Of a stretch of DNA of 64,000 bases, positions 54,602 to 63,612 are shown one piece after another. Source of the stretch: Pseudomonas sp. N3-W (lineage in GTDB: Bacteria > Pseudomonadota > Gammaproteobacteria > Pseudomonadales > Pseudomonadaceae); assembly GCF_024970185.1 (NCBI RefSeq), contig NZ_CP103965.1, forward strand, positions 244,001 to 308,000, given 5' to 3'. The stretch's first letter is position 1. Every line of letters starts with the position of its first letter. Position numbers and translations under genes: made by a program. Under the pieces are notes generated by a model. The model saw nothing but the letters and a program-made list of their open reading frames with translations, was not told where the DNA came from and made no database searches.

Positions 54602-55058
54602 TTTCAGCCGCGCCGCAAACTATAGAAGTGTGCAGCGTGGCGCTGCAATATGGCTTCGATGGACAGGTTTTGTAGGGGAATTACCTGCCTTATCGGACCG
54701 GGCCTACGCGTATCCGAGGTTTTTCATGACAAATCCTTATTGGGGAAATTTCCTACAGTCTTGTCAGGCGTAGCGCAGCGATTCTCGGAATGGCGTGTGC
54801 CAGAATCTGTAGGGCATGTCGAGGCCTTGCCCCGCGCCCGCGTCGCCACCGGGTACGGCGATCCAGCCCTTCTCCAGCTCCGGCAATGCCAAGGGTAAAC
54901 CGGGTTCGGCCAACGGTTCTCGTTTCAGTTCATTTGCGGAACGATAGGCCCGGCCCGTGCTGCATGGGCAAGTACGAGCCGGGTATCTCAGGAGCAACTG
55001 TTGAGCGAGTAACGTCGGATGCCTGTTTTAGCCCGGCAATCACTTGCGTCCTGAGTGG
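54602..55058. other. Gap of about 460 bases, no confident gene
   Basis: Contains diverged inverted copies TGTAGGGGAATT (54671-54682) and AAATTTCCTACA (54746-54757), which may mark an old promoter. A minus-strand frame at 54764-54997 (ending LDMPYRFWHTPFRESLRYA) has no ribosome site and no recognised family; it could be a gene remnant. Confidence 0.4.
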
Positions 55059-55205
55059 TCAGGAAATGCGCCAGCTCTCTTGAGCTGAGCAGTCCAGGGT
55101 GTCGCAAGTGGCGAAAATGGGTGGATCCATATAAGGCAGGGCACAGCCGCCCAGCATCAAGGTTGCCAGGATCAACACGATTGAAAATGTCGGTATTCGG
55201 GGCAT
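55059..55205 (-). CDS. Small lipoprotein
   Basis: A 48-residue peptide with a clear lipoprotein signal: MPRIPTFSIVLILATLMLGG then C21, followed by ALPYMDPPIFATCDTLDCSA. AAGGAA precedes the ATG. The mature part is only 28 residues with two more Cys. Function unknown; it may be the remaining front of a longer lipoprotein. Confidence 0.6.
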   Translation of the reverse strand: MPRIPTFSIVLILATLMLGGCALPYMDPPIFATCDTLDCSAQESWRIS

Positions 55206-55456
55206 GTTCGTTCCTTGTTCAAATGCCGCACCATCAGGCGTCCTGCCATGATGTGAAATGCGCGCAAGCAAAACCTTACCGCCTGGAAGCGGATGACGTC
55301 AGAGGGCGAAGTGCTTTGTTTGTTTCAATCTGTGGCGAAGGCTCGGCGAGTTGTCGCGGTATCATCCCGTATCGTTTTTACCCCCGACCTTTTCTCGACT
55401 CGCTGCGATCGCCGGCTAGGCTTTGGGCATCGCAGCGGTCAACGGAGTGACAGCTT

Positions 55457-57391
55457 ATGCACAACACCCTGGAACAGGTTTTCGGTTATCCACAGTTTCG
55501 ACCTGGCCAGGAGGCGGCAGTCAGTGCCGTGCTGGCCGGGCGCTCGGCGGCGGCGATTTTCCCCACCGGTTCAGGCAAGTCCCTCTGTTATCAATTGCCG
55601 GCCTTGTTGCTGCCGCACCTGACGTTGGTGGTCTCGCCGCTGTTGGCGTTGATGCAGGACCAGCTGGCGTTTCTGCAACGCCATGGCATCTCGGCGGGCA
55701 GTATCGATTCGGCGCAAAGTCGTGATGACGCCAGTGATGTAATGGCCCGGGCCAGGTCCGGCGAGTTGAAGATTCTGATGATCTCTGTAGAGCGTCTGAA
55801 GAACGAGCGTTTCCGTAATTTCCTGCAGCAAGTGCCGATCTCGCTGCTGGTGGTGGACGAGGCGCACTGCATCTCGGAGTGGGGCCACAACTTTCGCCCT
55901 GATTACCTCAAGCTGCCGGACTACCAGCGTCAGTTCAACATTCCCCAGGCCTTGCTGTTGACCGCCACCGCGACGCCCAAAGTGATCGCGGACATGGAAG
56001 CGAAATTCGCCATCGCTCCCGAGGATGTGGTCACCACGGGCTTCTATAGGGCCAACCTCAATCTGCTCGTGGAGCCGGTCCGCGGTCAGGATAAACGCCG
56101 CCGTCTGGTGGAATGGATGAAGCAGCGCCCCGATCAGCCGAGCATCGTCTACGTCACTTTGCAGAAAACCGCCGAACACATCGCTGAACATCTGGGCCGC
56201 AACGGTATTCAGGCCGAGGCGTACCACGCCGGTTTGCCTCATGATCAACGAGAGGGCATCCAGAAACGCTTCATGGCGGGCCAGTCCAATTGCATCGTCG
56301 CCACGATTGCCTTCGGCATGGGCATCGACAAAAGCGATATCCGCAATGTCGTGCATTTCGACCTGCCAAAATCCATCGAAAATTACAGCCAGGAAATCGG
56401 TCGCGCCGGACGTGACGGGCAGCCGTCCGATTGCCTGGTGCTGGCCAACCGCGACAGCCTCAACGTGCTGGAAAATTTTGTCTACGGCGACACGCCGGAA
56501 CTGGACGGCATCCGCTGCGTACTCGATGAATTGCAGGCCGCCGCGCCTGAAGGTCAGTGGGAGTTCCTGCTGGGGCCGTTGGCGGACCAGAGCAACATTC
56601 GCCAGTTGCCGCTCAAGACCTTGCTGGTGCAGCTGGAGTTGCGCGGCATCATCGCCCCGCGCTATGCCTATTACGCCGAGTATCGCTTCAAGTATTTGCA
56701 CGAGCCGGACGCGCTGTTGGCGCGCTTTGAGGGCGAACGCAAAGACTTCGTCGCGGCAATCATCCAGACTTCCAGCCGTGCGCGGACCTGGGCCACAGTG
56801 AGTTTCGATGCGATGTATGAGCAGTATTCAGCCGAACGCAATCGTGTGGTCAAGGCGCTGGATTATTTTCAGGAAAAGGGCTGGGTCGAACTCGAAAGCA
56901 AGCAGATGACCGAGGTCTACAGCCTGCTGCAAACCGGCTTCGACAGTGCGGCGCTGAGTGCGGAACTGCACGCCTATTTCACCCGGCATGAACAAACCGA
57001 GATTGCGCGAATTCACGCCATGCTCGATCTGTTTGCGACCGATCATTGCCTGGGCTATCGCCTGGCCGAGTACTTTGGCGACGAAAACGCACCCCGGCAG
57101 TGCGGGCATTGTTCGGTGTGTCATGGCGACGTAGCGCGGCTGCCTGCACCACCGGAATTACCGGCGCTTGTGGATAAAAGTTTCGAAACGTTGTGCGGCG
57201 ATTTTATCCACAGGCACGAACAACACACTGGCAACCTGCCGTCGGCGGAGCGAGTGACCCGATTTCTGTGTGGGATCAGCGTGCCGTTGTTCACCAAGCT
57301 CAAGGCGCGCTCGATTTCGGGGTTTGCGGCGTTGGAGGAATATCCGTATGCCGAGGTGCGGGAGTGGGCGCAAGCGCATCTCGCAGGCTGA
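55457..57391 (+). CDS. RecQ-family ATP-dependent DNA helicase
   Basis: A 644-residue superfamily 2 helicase. Motif 0 (YPQFRPGQEAAV), Walker A (FPTGSGKSLCYQLPAL), the RecQ DEAH box with aromatic loop (VVDEAHCISEWGHNFRPDY), motif III (LLLTATATPKV) and motif VI (IGRAGRDGQPSD) are intact. A zinc-type cluster CGHCSVC lies far downstream (about 551-557), and no clear HRDC domain follows. It unwinds DNA 3' to 5'. Family differences from E. coli RecQ (610 residues, HRDC) suggest a RecQ paralogue. The ATG lacks a strong ribosome site. Confidence 0.9.
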   Translation: MHNTLEQVFGYPQFRPGQEAAVSAVLAGRSAAAIFPTGSGKSLCYQLPALLLPHLTLVVSPLLALMQDQLAFLQRHGISAGSIDSAQSRDDASDVMARARSGELKILMISVERLKNERFRNFLQQVPISLLVVDEAHCISEWGHNFRPDYLKLPDYQRQFNIPQALLLTATATPKVIADMEAKFAIAPEDVVTTGFYRANLNLLVEPVRGQDKRRRLVEWMKQRPDQPSIVYVTLQKTAEHIAEHLGRNGIQAEAYHAGLPHDQREGIQKRFMAGQSNCIVATIAFGMGIDKSDIRNVVHFDLPKSIENYSQEIGRAGRDGQPSDCLVLANRDSLNVLENFVYGDTPELDGIRCVLDELQAAAPEGQWEFLLGPLADQSNIRQLPLKTLLVQLELRGIIAPRYAYYAEYRFKYLHEPDALLARFEGERKDFVAAIIQTSSRARTWATVSFDAMYEQYSAERNRVVKALDYFQEKGWVELESKQMTEVYSLLQTGFDSAALSAELHAYFTRHEQTEIARIHAMLDLFATDHCLGYRLAEYFGDENAPRQCGHCSVCHGDVARLPAPPELPALVDKSFETLCGDFIHRHEQHTGNLPSAERVTRFLCGISVPLFTKLKARSISGFAALEEYPYAEVREWAQAHLAG

Positions 57392-57400
57392 ATGATGACC

Positions 57401-57493
57401 CCTGTGGGAGCGAGCCTGCTCGCGAAGGCGCAGGCTGGTTCAACAGGTAAATCGACTGATCGACCGCTTTCGCGAGCAGGCCCGCTCCCACAG
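57401..57493. repeat. REP inverted pair
   Basis: CTGTGGGAGCGAGCCTGCTC and the inverted TTTCGCGAGCAGGCCCGCTC, after the helicase stop. Confidence 0.85.
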
Positions 57494-57621
57494 GGATTTG
57501 CTGTGCTCTTGCGGCTGGCATCCATCCCCTGAATGTCGCCCATCACGGTAATAAATTTCAAAAAAAACCACAGGCTGTCTATGGTGAACCTTGTCTTTGG
57601 ATCGCCAACAAGAGAACAACC

Positions 57622-58848
57622 ATGAGCCAGACACCGTTCGATATTCAGCGCGCCGCCGTGATTGGTGCGGGCACGATGGGCCGGGGCATTGTCATGTGCC
57701 TGGCTAACGCCGGGGTGCCGGTGCAGTGGGTCGATAACAACCCGCAGATGCTCGAACAGGCGCTTGCCGCCGTGGCTGACACCTATGCGCACAATGTAAA
57801 GCAGGGCCGTATCGATCAGGCTGAGGCTGACACTCGCCTTGCCCGAGTGACAGCCGCGGCGGATTATGCGGCGATCCGCGAGGTGGACCTGGTGATCGAA
57901 GCGGTCTACGAGAACCTCGAACTCAAGCAGCAGATCTTCCGCGACCTGGACGCTCAGCTCAAACCCGGCGCGATTCTGGCCAGTAATACCTCGGCGCTGG
58001 ATATCGACGCGATCGCCGCCGTCACTCGCCGCCCGCAACAAGTGCTGGGCCTGCACTTCTTCAGCCCGGCTCACATCATGAAATTGCTGGAAATCGTCCG
58101 TGGCGCGCAGACCGCCCCGGCGGTACTTGATACCGCGCTGGTGCTGGGCAAACGCATGGGCAAGGTCAGTGTAGTGTCCGGCAATTGCCATGGATTTATC
58201 GGTAATCGCATGTTGCACCCGTACGTGCTGGAGGCGCGCAAGATGCTGCTCGAAGGCACGTATCCGTATCAGGTGGATGCGGCGCTGCAGGGTTTTGGCT
58301 TCGCCATGGGGCCGTTTCGCATGTATGACGTGGTCGGTATTGACTTGGAGTGGCGCGCTCGCGAGTTGGCCGGCACAGGCCAGGATGCGCCTGAAGTCCA
58401 GGTGGATAACCGTCTGTGTGAGCTTGGTCGCTTTGGCCAGAAGAGTGGCAACGGCTATTACCACTACGAGCCGGGCAGTCGTCAGGCTGAGCACGACCCG
58501 GTCGTCGATGCGCTGGTGCTGGAGGTCAGCGAAAAACTGGGCTTCCAGCGCCGCGAGATCGGGCCTGAGGAGATTCTGGAGCGCTGCTTGCTGGCGCTGG
58601 TCAACGAAGGGGCGAAAATTTTGCAGGAGGGCATTGCCGGCTCGGCTCACGATATCGATCTGGTGTATCTCAATGGCTACGGTTTTCCGGCGGAAAAAGG
58701 CGGGCCAATGGCCTGGGCGGATCAGCAGGGGTTGGCGGACATTCATCAGCGGTTGTTGGCGCTGGAGACGAGGCAGGGAGATCAGTGGACGCCTGCAAGG
58801 CTGATTGGTGAGTTGGCGGTGGCGGGGAAAGGGTTTGCTGATAGCTAG
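57622..58848 (+). CDS. 3-hydroxyacyl-CoA dehydrogenase
   Basis: A 408-residue NAD-dependent dehydrogenase of beta-oxidation. The Rossmann motif AAVIGAGTMGRGI is at 11-23; NTSALDIDAIAAVTRRPQQV, LHFFSPAHIMKLLEIVRG (catalytic His with a following Glu) and CHGFIGNRML (Asn) complete the site. Two C-terminal dimerisation domains follow (about 190-290 and 300-405), the arrangement of the dehydrogenase half of FadB without the hydratase half. It oxidises L-3-hydroxyacyl-CoA. AAGAGAAC lies before the ATG. Confidence 0.92.
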   Translation: MSQTPFDIQRAAVIGAGTMGRGIVMCLANAGVPVQWVDNNPQMLEQALAAVADTYAHNVKQGRIDQAEADTRLARVTAAADYAAIREVDLVIEAVYENLELKQQIFRDLDAQLKPGAILASNTSALDIDAIAAVTRRPQQVLGLHFFSPAHIMKLLEIVRGAQTAPAVLDTALVLGKRMGKVSVVSGNCHGFIGNRMLHPYVLEARKMLLEGTYPYQVDAALQGFGFAMGPFRMYDVVGIDLEWRARELAGTGQDAPEVQVDNRLCELGRFGQKSGNGYYHYEPGSRQAEHDPVVDALVLEVSEKLGFQRREIGPEEILERCLLALVNEGAKILQEGIAGSAHDIDLVYLNGYGFPAEKGGPMAWADQQGLADIHQRLLALETRQGDQWTPARLIGELAVAGKGFADS

Positions 58849-58868
58849 TTGATGTGGCGTGCTTCAGG

Positions 58869-58938
58869 GCGCCTTCGCGAGCAGGGGATTTATGTTCAAT
58901 GCAGGTCAATGGTGGGAGTGGGATTACTCGCGAAGAAC
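58869..58938. repeat. Degenerate REP pair
   Basis: CCTTCGCGAGCAGG is cut short before its GCTCGCTCC part; GTGGGAGTGGGATTACTCGC with GAAG is a mutated partner. It shows REP decay. Confidence 0.6.
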
Positions 58939-58989
58939 GATGACGCGATTTCGCCTTAGACTACCCACCCACCCCAGGAGCCGACACCG

Positions 58990-59409
58990 ATGCACCAGCG
59001 CACCGACTACCCCCACTTCCAGCCCATCACGACTCGCTGGCACGACAACGATGCCTACGGCCACATCAATAACGTTACCTACTACAGCTTCTTCGACACG
59101 GCCGTTAACACCTACCTGATCGAAGTCGGCGGGCTGGATATCCATGACGGCGAGGTCGTGGGTTTCGTGGTGAGTTCGGCCTGCGATTACTTCGCTTCAA
59201 TCGCTTTCCCGGACCGGATCGAGATCGGCCTGCGGGTGGGCAAATTGGGCAACAGCTCGGTGCAATATGAACTGGCCGTGTTCAAGCAAGGTGAAGACGA
59301 GGCCTGTGCGGCGGGGCGGTTTGTGCATGTGTTTGTGGACCGGCTGTCGAATCAGCCCGTGGCGATTCCAGTCGGTTTACGCGAGGCATTGGAGCAGTTG
59401 ACGATTTGA
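58990..59409 (+). CDS. Acyl-CoA thioesterase, 4-hydroxybenzoyl-CoA thioesterase fold
   Basis: A 139-residue hotdog protein. The active-site segment TRWHDNDAYGHINNVTYYSF has the conserved Asp and the His-x-x-Asn typical of this group. It splits acyl-CoA thioesters of unknown chain length. It follows the hydroxyacyl-CoA dehydrogenase by 141 bases and may act with it. Confidence 0.88.
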   Translation: MHQRTDYPHFQPITTRWHDNDAYGHINNVTYYSFFDTAVNTYLIEVGGLDIHDGEVVGFVVSSACDYFASIAFPDRIEIGLRVGKLGNSSVQYELAVFKQGEDEACAAGRFVHVFVDRLSNQPVAIPVGLREALEQLTI

Positions 59410-59447
59410 CGGACAAAAAAAATCGCAACCTGTGACAGCTCAATCCC

Positions 59448-59482
59448 TGTAGGAGCTGGCGCAGGCTGCGATCTTTTGATCT
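59448..59482. repeat. Second-type short repeat
   Basis: TGTAGGAGCTGGCGCAGGCT then GCGATCTTTTGATCT, a common Pseudomonas intergenic repeat distinct from the REP family. It sits between two convergent genes. Confidence 0.65.
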
Positions 59483-59491
59483 TCGCGGCGA

Positions 59492-59974
59492 TCAATGATG
59501 CCGGCTATACCGATGATGCTTGCGATGCCCGTAAGCATGGCCACGACCACGATGGTCATCTCGGTAGTAACGGCGATCATCCCGGCCCCGATAGGAGCGG
59601 CGATCATTGTCGTTACTGGCGTTGCCCATGTAGTTACCCAACGCACCACCCGCACCACCGCCGGCAGCGGAGCCGATCAGGCTGCCGGTAGTGCCGCCCA
59701 TGCTGCGGCCGACTACGTTGCCGCCTGCTGCGCCCAACGCACCGCCGATGGCCGCTTCACCACGGCTGCGGCGATCTGCGCCGACCGCGCTACCACCCGC
59801 GCCACCCAGGGCCGCGCCAATGGTTGAACCTGTGTTGCCGCCTAACGATTGACCGACGACCGAGCCCAGAACCCCGCCCAATGCGCCGCCCACACCTGCT
59901 TCAGCAGTGCCGCCGGCAGAAGCGATGCCACTGACCAGGCCAAGGGACAGCAAGAGAATCGAGGAGAACTTCAT
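59492..59974 (-). CDS. Secreted glycine-zipper protein with basic tail
   Basis: A 160-residue protein with a signal peptide (SSILLLSLGLVSGIASA), then about 100 residues of Gly/Ala-rich zipper repeats (GGALGGVLGSVVGQSLGG, GGNVVGRSMGGTTGSLIGSA) and a charged C-terminus rich in Arg, Asp, His and Tyr (DDRRYYRDDHRGRGHAYGH). Glycine zippers pack membrane helices or envelope proteins. The His-rich tail could bind metal. No function is known. Confidence 0.75.
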   Translation of the reverse strand: MKFSSILLLSLGLVSGIASAGGTAEAGVGGALGGVLGSVVGQSLGGNTGSTIGAALGGAGGSAVGADRRSRGEAAIGGALGAAGGNVVGRSMGGTTGSLIGSAAGGGAGGALGNYMGNASNDNDRRSYRGRDDRRYYRDDHRGRGHAYGHRKHHRYSRHH

Positions 59975-60131
59975 AGAGGAACCTCAAGGGGATGACGGCG
60001 CGATCCTGAGGCTGTGTCGAACTGGTTACAATCGAAATCCGACGAGTAACACGACTTGTACACAATTGCGTAAGTTACTGTTTTAACGGCGGAACTTAAG
60101 CGATTTTCGCCGGTCTTTAGCTACTTCGGAT

Positions 60132-60162
60132 AGGCCGCTTTTAGGGAAAAGCGGCCTTTTTT
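60132..60162 (+). terminator. Plus-strand intrinsic terminator without an annotated gene
   Basis: AGGCCGCTTTT-AGGG-AAAAGCGGCCT with six T at its right. Both neighbouring genes lie on the minus strand, so this terminator serves no annotated transcript. GAACTT at 60092-60097, 16 bases, then TCTTT at 60114-60118 resembles an AlgU promoter just before it. Confidence 0.8.
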
Positions 60163-60217
60163 GTGGGCGATTGGAAAGTGGTTGGTTGAAGTGATTGATG
60201 TATTGCGTCGTCCGACG

Positions 60218-60314
60218 TCATCGCGAGCAAGCCTGCTCCCACAGTGTTTATCGGTGAACACATAGTCTGTGTCTCCTGACGATCCAATGTGGGAGCGAGC
60301 TTGCTCGCGATGAG
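60218..60314. repeat. REP inverted pair
   Basis: CATCGCGAGCAAGCCTGCTC and the inverted GTGGGAGCGAGCTTGCTCGC with GATG. They lie downstream of the fdhF stop. Confidence 0.85.
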
Positions 60315-60332
60315 GCCAGAACAGGCGACTGA

Positions 60333-62681
60333 TTACGCCGACTTCGCCAAAATCAACCGGCTCTCACTCGCCGCTTCCAGTCGGATCGCCACAAACTTCG
60401 ACGTCGGCGTATGGCTGCCGTCCCCGGTGCTTTCCAGCGGCACCAGCGGATTCACTTCCGGATAGTAGGCCGCCGCCTGCCCCGCCGGAATATCAAACGC
60501 CAGCAGCGTGAAGCCCTTGACCCGACGCTCGCGGCCATCGTCCCAGATCGACACGATGTCGGCTTTTTGCCCCGGTTTGAAACCCAGCCGAATGATGTCG
60601 GCCTCGTTCACGAACAACACGTCCCGTTGGCCCTTCACGCCGCGATAACGGTCGTCGAGGCCATAAATGGTGGTGTTGTACTGATCGTGGGAACGCATTG
60701 ATTGCATGATCAGGTCCGGCAGCACACCGGTAGCACGGGTGCGCTCGTGCACCAGGTCTTTGGGCAGGATGTTTGCGCGGAAATTGGCGCGGCCCGACGG
60801 GGTGTTCCACTTGCGTGCGCCGGCGCTGTTGCCGAGGTAGAAACCGCCCGGATTCTTGACCTTCTCGTTGAAATCGCGAAAGCCCGGGATGGTGTCGGCG
60901 ATCAGGTCGCGGATGCGCCCGTAATCGGCTACCAGCCAGTTCCAGTCCACCGGCTTGCTGCCCAGCGTCGCAGCGGCGATGCCGGCAATGATTGCAGGCT
61001 CCGAGCGCATCTGGTTCGACAGCGGCTGCAACTGGCCATTGGAGGCGTGGACCATGCTGAACGAGTCTTCGACAGTCACCGCTTGCGGGCCTTCGGTCTG
61101 GATGTCGATGTCGGTCCGGCCCAGGCACGGCAGGATCAGCGCGTCTTTACCGTGGGCCAGATGGCTGCGGTTGAGCTTGGTGCTGATCTGCACGGTCAGG
61201 TCGCAATTGCTCAGGGCCTGAAAGGTGCGCGGGCTGTCGGGCGTTGCTTGAGCGAAGTTGCCACCCAGGCCAATGAAAACCTTGGCGCGACCATCGGCCA
61301 TGGCATGAATGGCTTCGACCACGTTGTGGCCGTTGTCACGGGGCACCTTGAACTGGAAGCGACGCTCCAGGGAATCGAGGAACGCCACTGGCGGGCGCTC
61401 GTTGATGCCCATGGTCCGGTCGCCTTGCACGTTACTGTGGCCGCGCACCGGGCACAGGCCGGCACCTGGCCGGCCGATGTTGCCGCGCAGCAGCATCAGG
61501 TTGGCAATTTCCTGGATGGTTGGCACCGAATGGCGATGCTGGGTGATGCCCATCGCCCAGCACATGATCACGTTCTTGCCCTTGGCGTACATGCGCGCCG
61601 CTTGCTCGATTTCCACCAGCGTCAGGCCGGACTGCTCGACGATCTGTTCCCACGGCGTGTCGTCGATGGTGCCCAGGTATTCCAGTACGTTGGCGCTGTG
61701 TTCATTGAGGAAGTCGTGGTCGAACACCGCTGGCGCGCCGGTTTTCTGTGCATCGCGCTCCCATTGCAGCAGGAATTTCGCCATGCCGCGCAGCAGCGCC
61801 ATGTCGCCGCCCAAGGCTGGGCGGAAGTACGCAGTGTTGGTCGGTTTATCGCCGTTGGTGAGCATTTCCAGCGGATGTTGCGGGTGCTGGAAGCGTTCCA
61901 GGCCACGCTCTTTCAACGGGTTGACGCACACCACTTGCGCGCCGCGTTTCACCGCTTCGCGCAGCGGTTCAAGCATCCGTGGGTGGTTGGTGCCGGGGTT
62001 CTGGCCCCAGACGAAAATCGCATCGGCGTGTTCGAAGTCGTCGAAGGTCACGGTGCCTTTGCCAACGCCAACACTTTGCGCCAACGCCACACCGCTAGCC
62101 TCGTGGCACATGTTCGAACAGTCGGGGAAGTTGTTGGTGCCGTAGGCACGCACGAACAATTGATACAGGTACGCCGCTTCGTTGCTGGCGCGGCCCGAGG
62201 TATAGAACTCGGCCTGATCCGGGCTCGACAGCCCTTGCAGGTGCTTGCCGATCAGGGCGAATGCCGCCTCCCAACTGATCGGCTTGTAGCGATCGGTTTC
62301 GGCGTCATAGCTCATTGGCTCGGTCAGACGGCCTTGATACTCCAGCCAGTAATCGCTCTGTTCCAGCAAGGAGGTGACGCTGTGTTTGGCGAAGAAAGCG
62401 CCATCGACACGGCGTTTGGTCGCTTCCCAGTTCACCGCCTTGGCGCCATTCTCGCAGAACTTCACCATGCCGCTTTCCGGCGAATCACCCCAGGCGCAAC
62501 CCGGGCAGTCGAAGCCGCCGTTCTGGTTGGTCTTGAGCATCATGCGCAAGTTTTTCAGCGCGTTGTCGCTGGTCAACCAGGCCTGGGCAACGCTGATCAG
62601 CGCGCCCCAGCCACCGGCAGCACCCTTGTAGGGCTTGTAACGCGGGGTTGGTTTCTGGTCGGCTTGATGATGTTGGCTCAC
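60333..62681 (-). CDS. fdhF: FdhF/YdeP-family molybdopterin oxidoreductase (formate dehydrogenase-like)
   Basis: A 782-residue molybdopterin enzyme. The N-terminal Cys segment (FDCPGCAWGD, then MVKFCENGAK) may hold a 4Fe-4S cluster; ISWEAAFALIGKHLQGLSSP, SGRASNEAAYLYQLFVRAYG, MCHEASGVALAQSVGVGKGT, WGQNPGTNHPRM and CPVRGHSNVQGDRTMG are the usual cofactor regions. The C-terminal molydop-binding domain is at about 660-775. The selenocysteine of E. coli FdhF is not used. Formate oxidation is suggested by its partner fdhD, but YdeP-type members may use other substrates. The GTG start overlaps the fdhD stop (GTGA), so translation is coupled. Confidence 0.85.
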   Translation of the reverse strand: MSQHHQADQKPTPRYKPYKGAAGGWGALISVAQAWLTSDNALKNLRMMLKTNQNGGFDCPGCAWGDSPESGMVKFCENGAKAVNWEATKRRVDGAFFAKHSVTSLLEQSDYWLEYQGRLTEPMSYDAETDRYKPISWEAAFALIGKHLQGLSSPDQAEFYTSGRASNEAAYLYQLFVRAYGTNNFPDCSNMCHEASGVALAQSVGVGKGTVTFDDFEHADAIFVWGQNPGTNHPRMLEPLREAVKRGAQVVCVNPLKERGLERFQHPQHPLEMLTNGDKPTNTAYFRPALGGDMALLRGMAKFLLQWERDAQKTGAPAVFDHDFLNEHSANVLEYLGTIDDTPWEQIVEQSGLTLVEIEQAARMYAKGKNVIMCWAMGITQHRHSVPTIQEIANLMLLRGNIGRPGAGLCPVRGHSNVQGDRTMGINERPPVAFLDSLERRFQFKVPRDNGHNVVEAIHAMADGRAKVFIGLGGNFAQATPDSPRTFQALSNCDLTVQISTKLNRSHLAHGKDALILPCLGRTDIDIQTEGPQAVTVEDSFSMVHASNGQLQPLSNQMRSEPAIIAGIAAATLGSKPVDWNWLVADYGRIRDLIADTIPGFRDFNEKVKNPGGFYLGNSAGARKWNTPSGRANFRANILPKDLVHERTRATGVLPDLIMQSMRSHDQYNTTIYGLDDRYRGVKGQRDVLFVNEADIIRLGFKPGQKADIVSIWDDGRERRVKGFTLLAFDIPAGQAAAYYPEVNPLVPLESTGDGSHTPTSKFVAIRLEAASESRLILAKSA

Positions 62682-63517
62682 GCTTGGTTCTCCATCGCAG
62701 GGCTGTAGACCCGCGGCGCATTCTTCTGCGGCAGGTGGATGAGATTGAGGTTGTGGCGGCGGGCCCATTGCACGGCAAGACCGGTGGGCGACGACAGGCT
62801 GACGAGGGTTTGAATCCCGGCGCGCAGCACTTTCTGGATCAGTTCGAGGCTGCAACGGCTGGTGACAATTGCCAGGCCGCCGGCAGTCGAGATGTTCTGG
62901 CGGATCAGGCCGCCGATCAGTTTGTCGAGGGCGTTATGCCGGCCAATGTCTTCGCGGCCCAGCAGCAGTTCGCCCTGGCCGTTCATGAACACCGCCGCGT
63001 GCACGGCGCCGCAATGCTGGCCCAGCGGCTGAAACGCGCCGATACGCTGGCGCAGACCGTCGAGCCATTCGGCAGGCGGCAAAGGCGCGCCAGGGAGCAC
63101 CTTGAGGTCGGGCAGCGCCTGTTCGACCGCTTCCACGCCGCACAGCCCGCAACCGCTGGTGCCGGCCAGTTGCCGACGTTGCTGCTTGAGGTTCCAGAAG
63201 GCGCGGTTGGCGATGGTCACTTGCGCGTATTGCGCCGAACCCGAGCCGCTGAGTTGCAGGTCATAGATGTCAGCAGCGTCTTCGATGATGCCGCTGCCCA
63301 GGCTGAAGCCGACGATAAAGTCTTCCAGATCCGTCGGCGTCACCAGCATCACGGCTTGGCTGATGCCGTTATAGGCAATCGCCAATGCCACTTCTTCAGC
63401 CAGCGCGGTGCTGTCCGTTTCGGTGTATTGCAGATTACTGAAACTGTAGGTCTGGCTGGCGGCGGGCGCGGGCGTTTCGAGGGCGGGCGCCGCGCAGGCT
63501 GGGCGCTTGGCGTTCAT
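62678..63517 (-). CDS. fdhD: FdhD, sulfurtransferase for formate dehydrogenase
   Basis: A 279-residue protein that passes sulfur to the molybdenum cofactor of formate dehydrogenase. The key SGCGLCG motif with Cys123 and Cys126 and the LLGREDIGRHNALDKLIGG region are intact. It precedes fdhF in an overlapping pair. A 30-residue Ala/Pro-rich front precedes the domain. Confidence 0.93.
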   Translation of the reverse strand: MNAKRPACAAPALETPAPAASQTYSFSNLQYTETDSTALAEEVALAIAYNGISQAVMLVTPTDLEDFIVGFSLGSGIIEDAADIYDLQLSGSGSAQYAQVTIANRAFWNLKQQRRQLAGTSGCGLCGVEAVEQALPDLKVLPGAPLPPAEWLDGLRQRIGAFQPLGQHCGAVHAAVFMNGQGELLLGREDIGRHNALDKLIGGLIRQNISTAGGLAIVTSRCSLELIQKVLRAGIQTLVSLSSPTGLAVQWARRHNLNLIHLPQKNAPRVYSPAMENQA

Positions 63518-63612
63518 GGGGGCATCACCGACGGTTTGGTCAGTTCTAAGCCTAGGCGCGGCAGGTTGTCTCGTCTAATCGCTAATACTGATCTACCGAT
63601 AGATGCCGTCGA

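Noticed and set aside
54764..54997. Minus-strand 77-codon frame ending in FWHTPFRESLRYA
   Set aside because: No ribosome site, no known family; mentioned only as a possible remnant.
55457..57391. RecQ-like helicase as part of a defence island with the pyocin-like toxin
   Set aside because: It is a complete chromosomal-type RecQ and has no nuclease, methylase or effector partner; the toxin pair is explained by itself.
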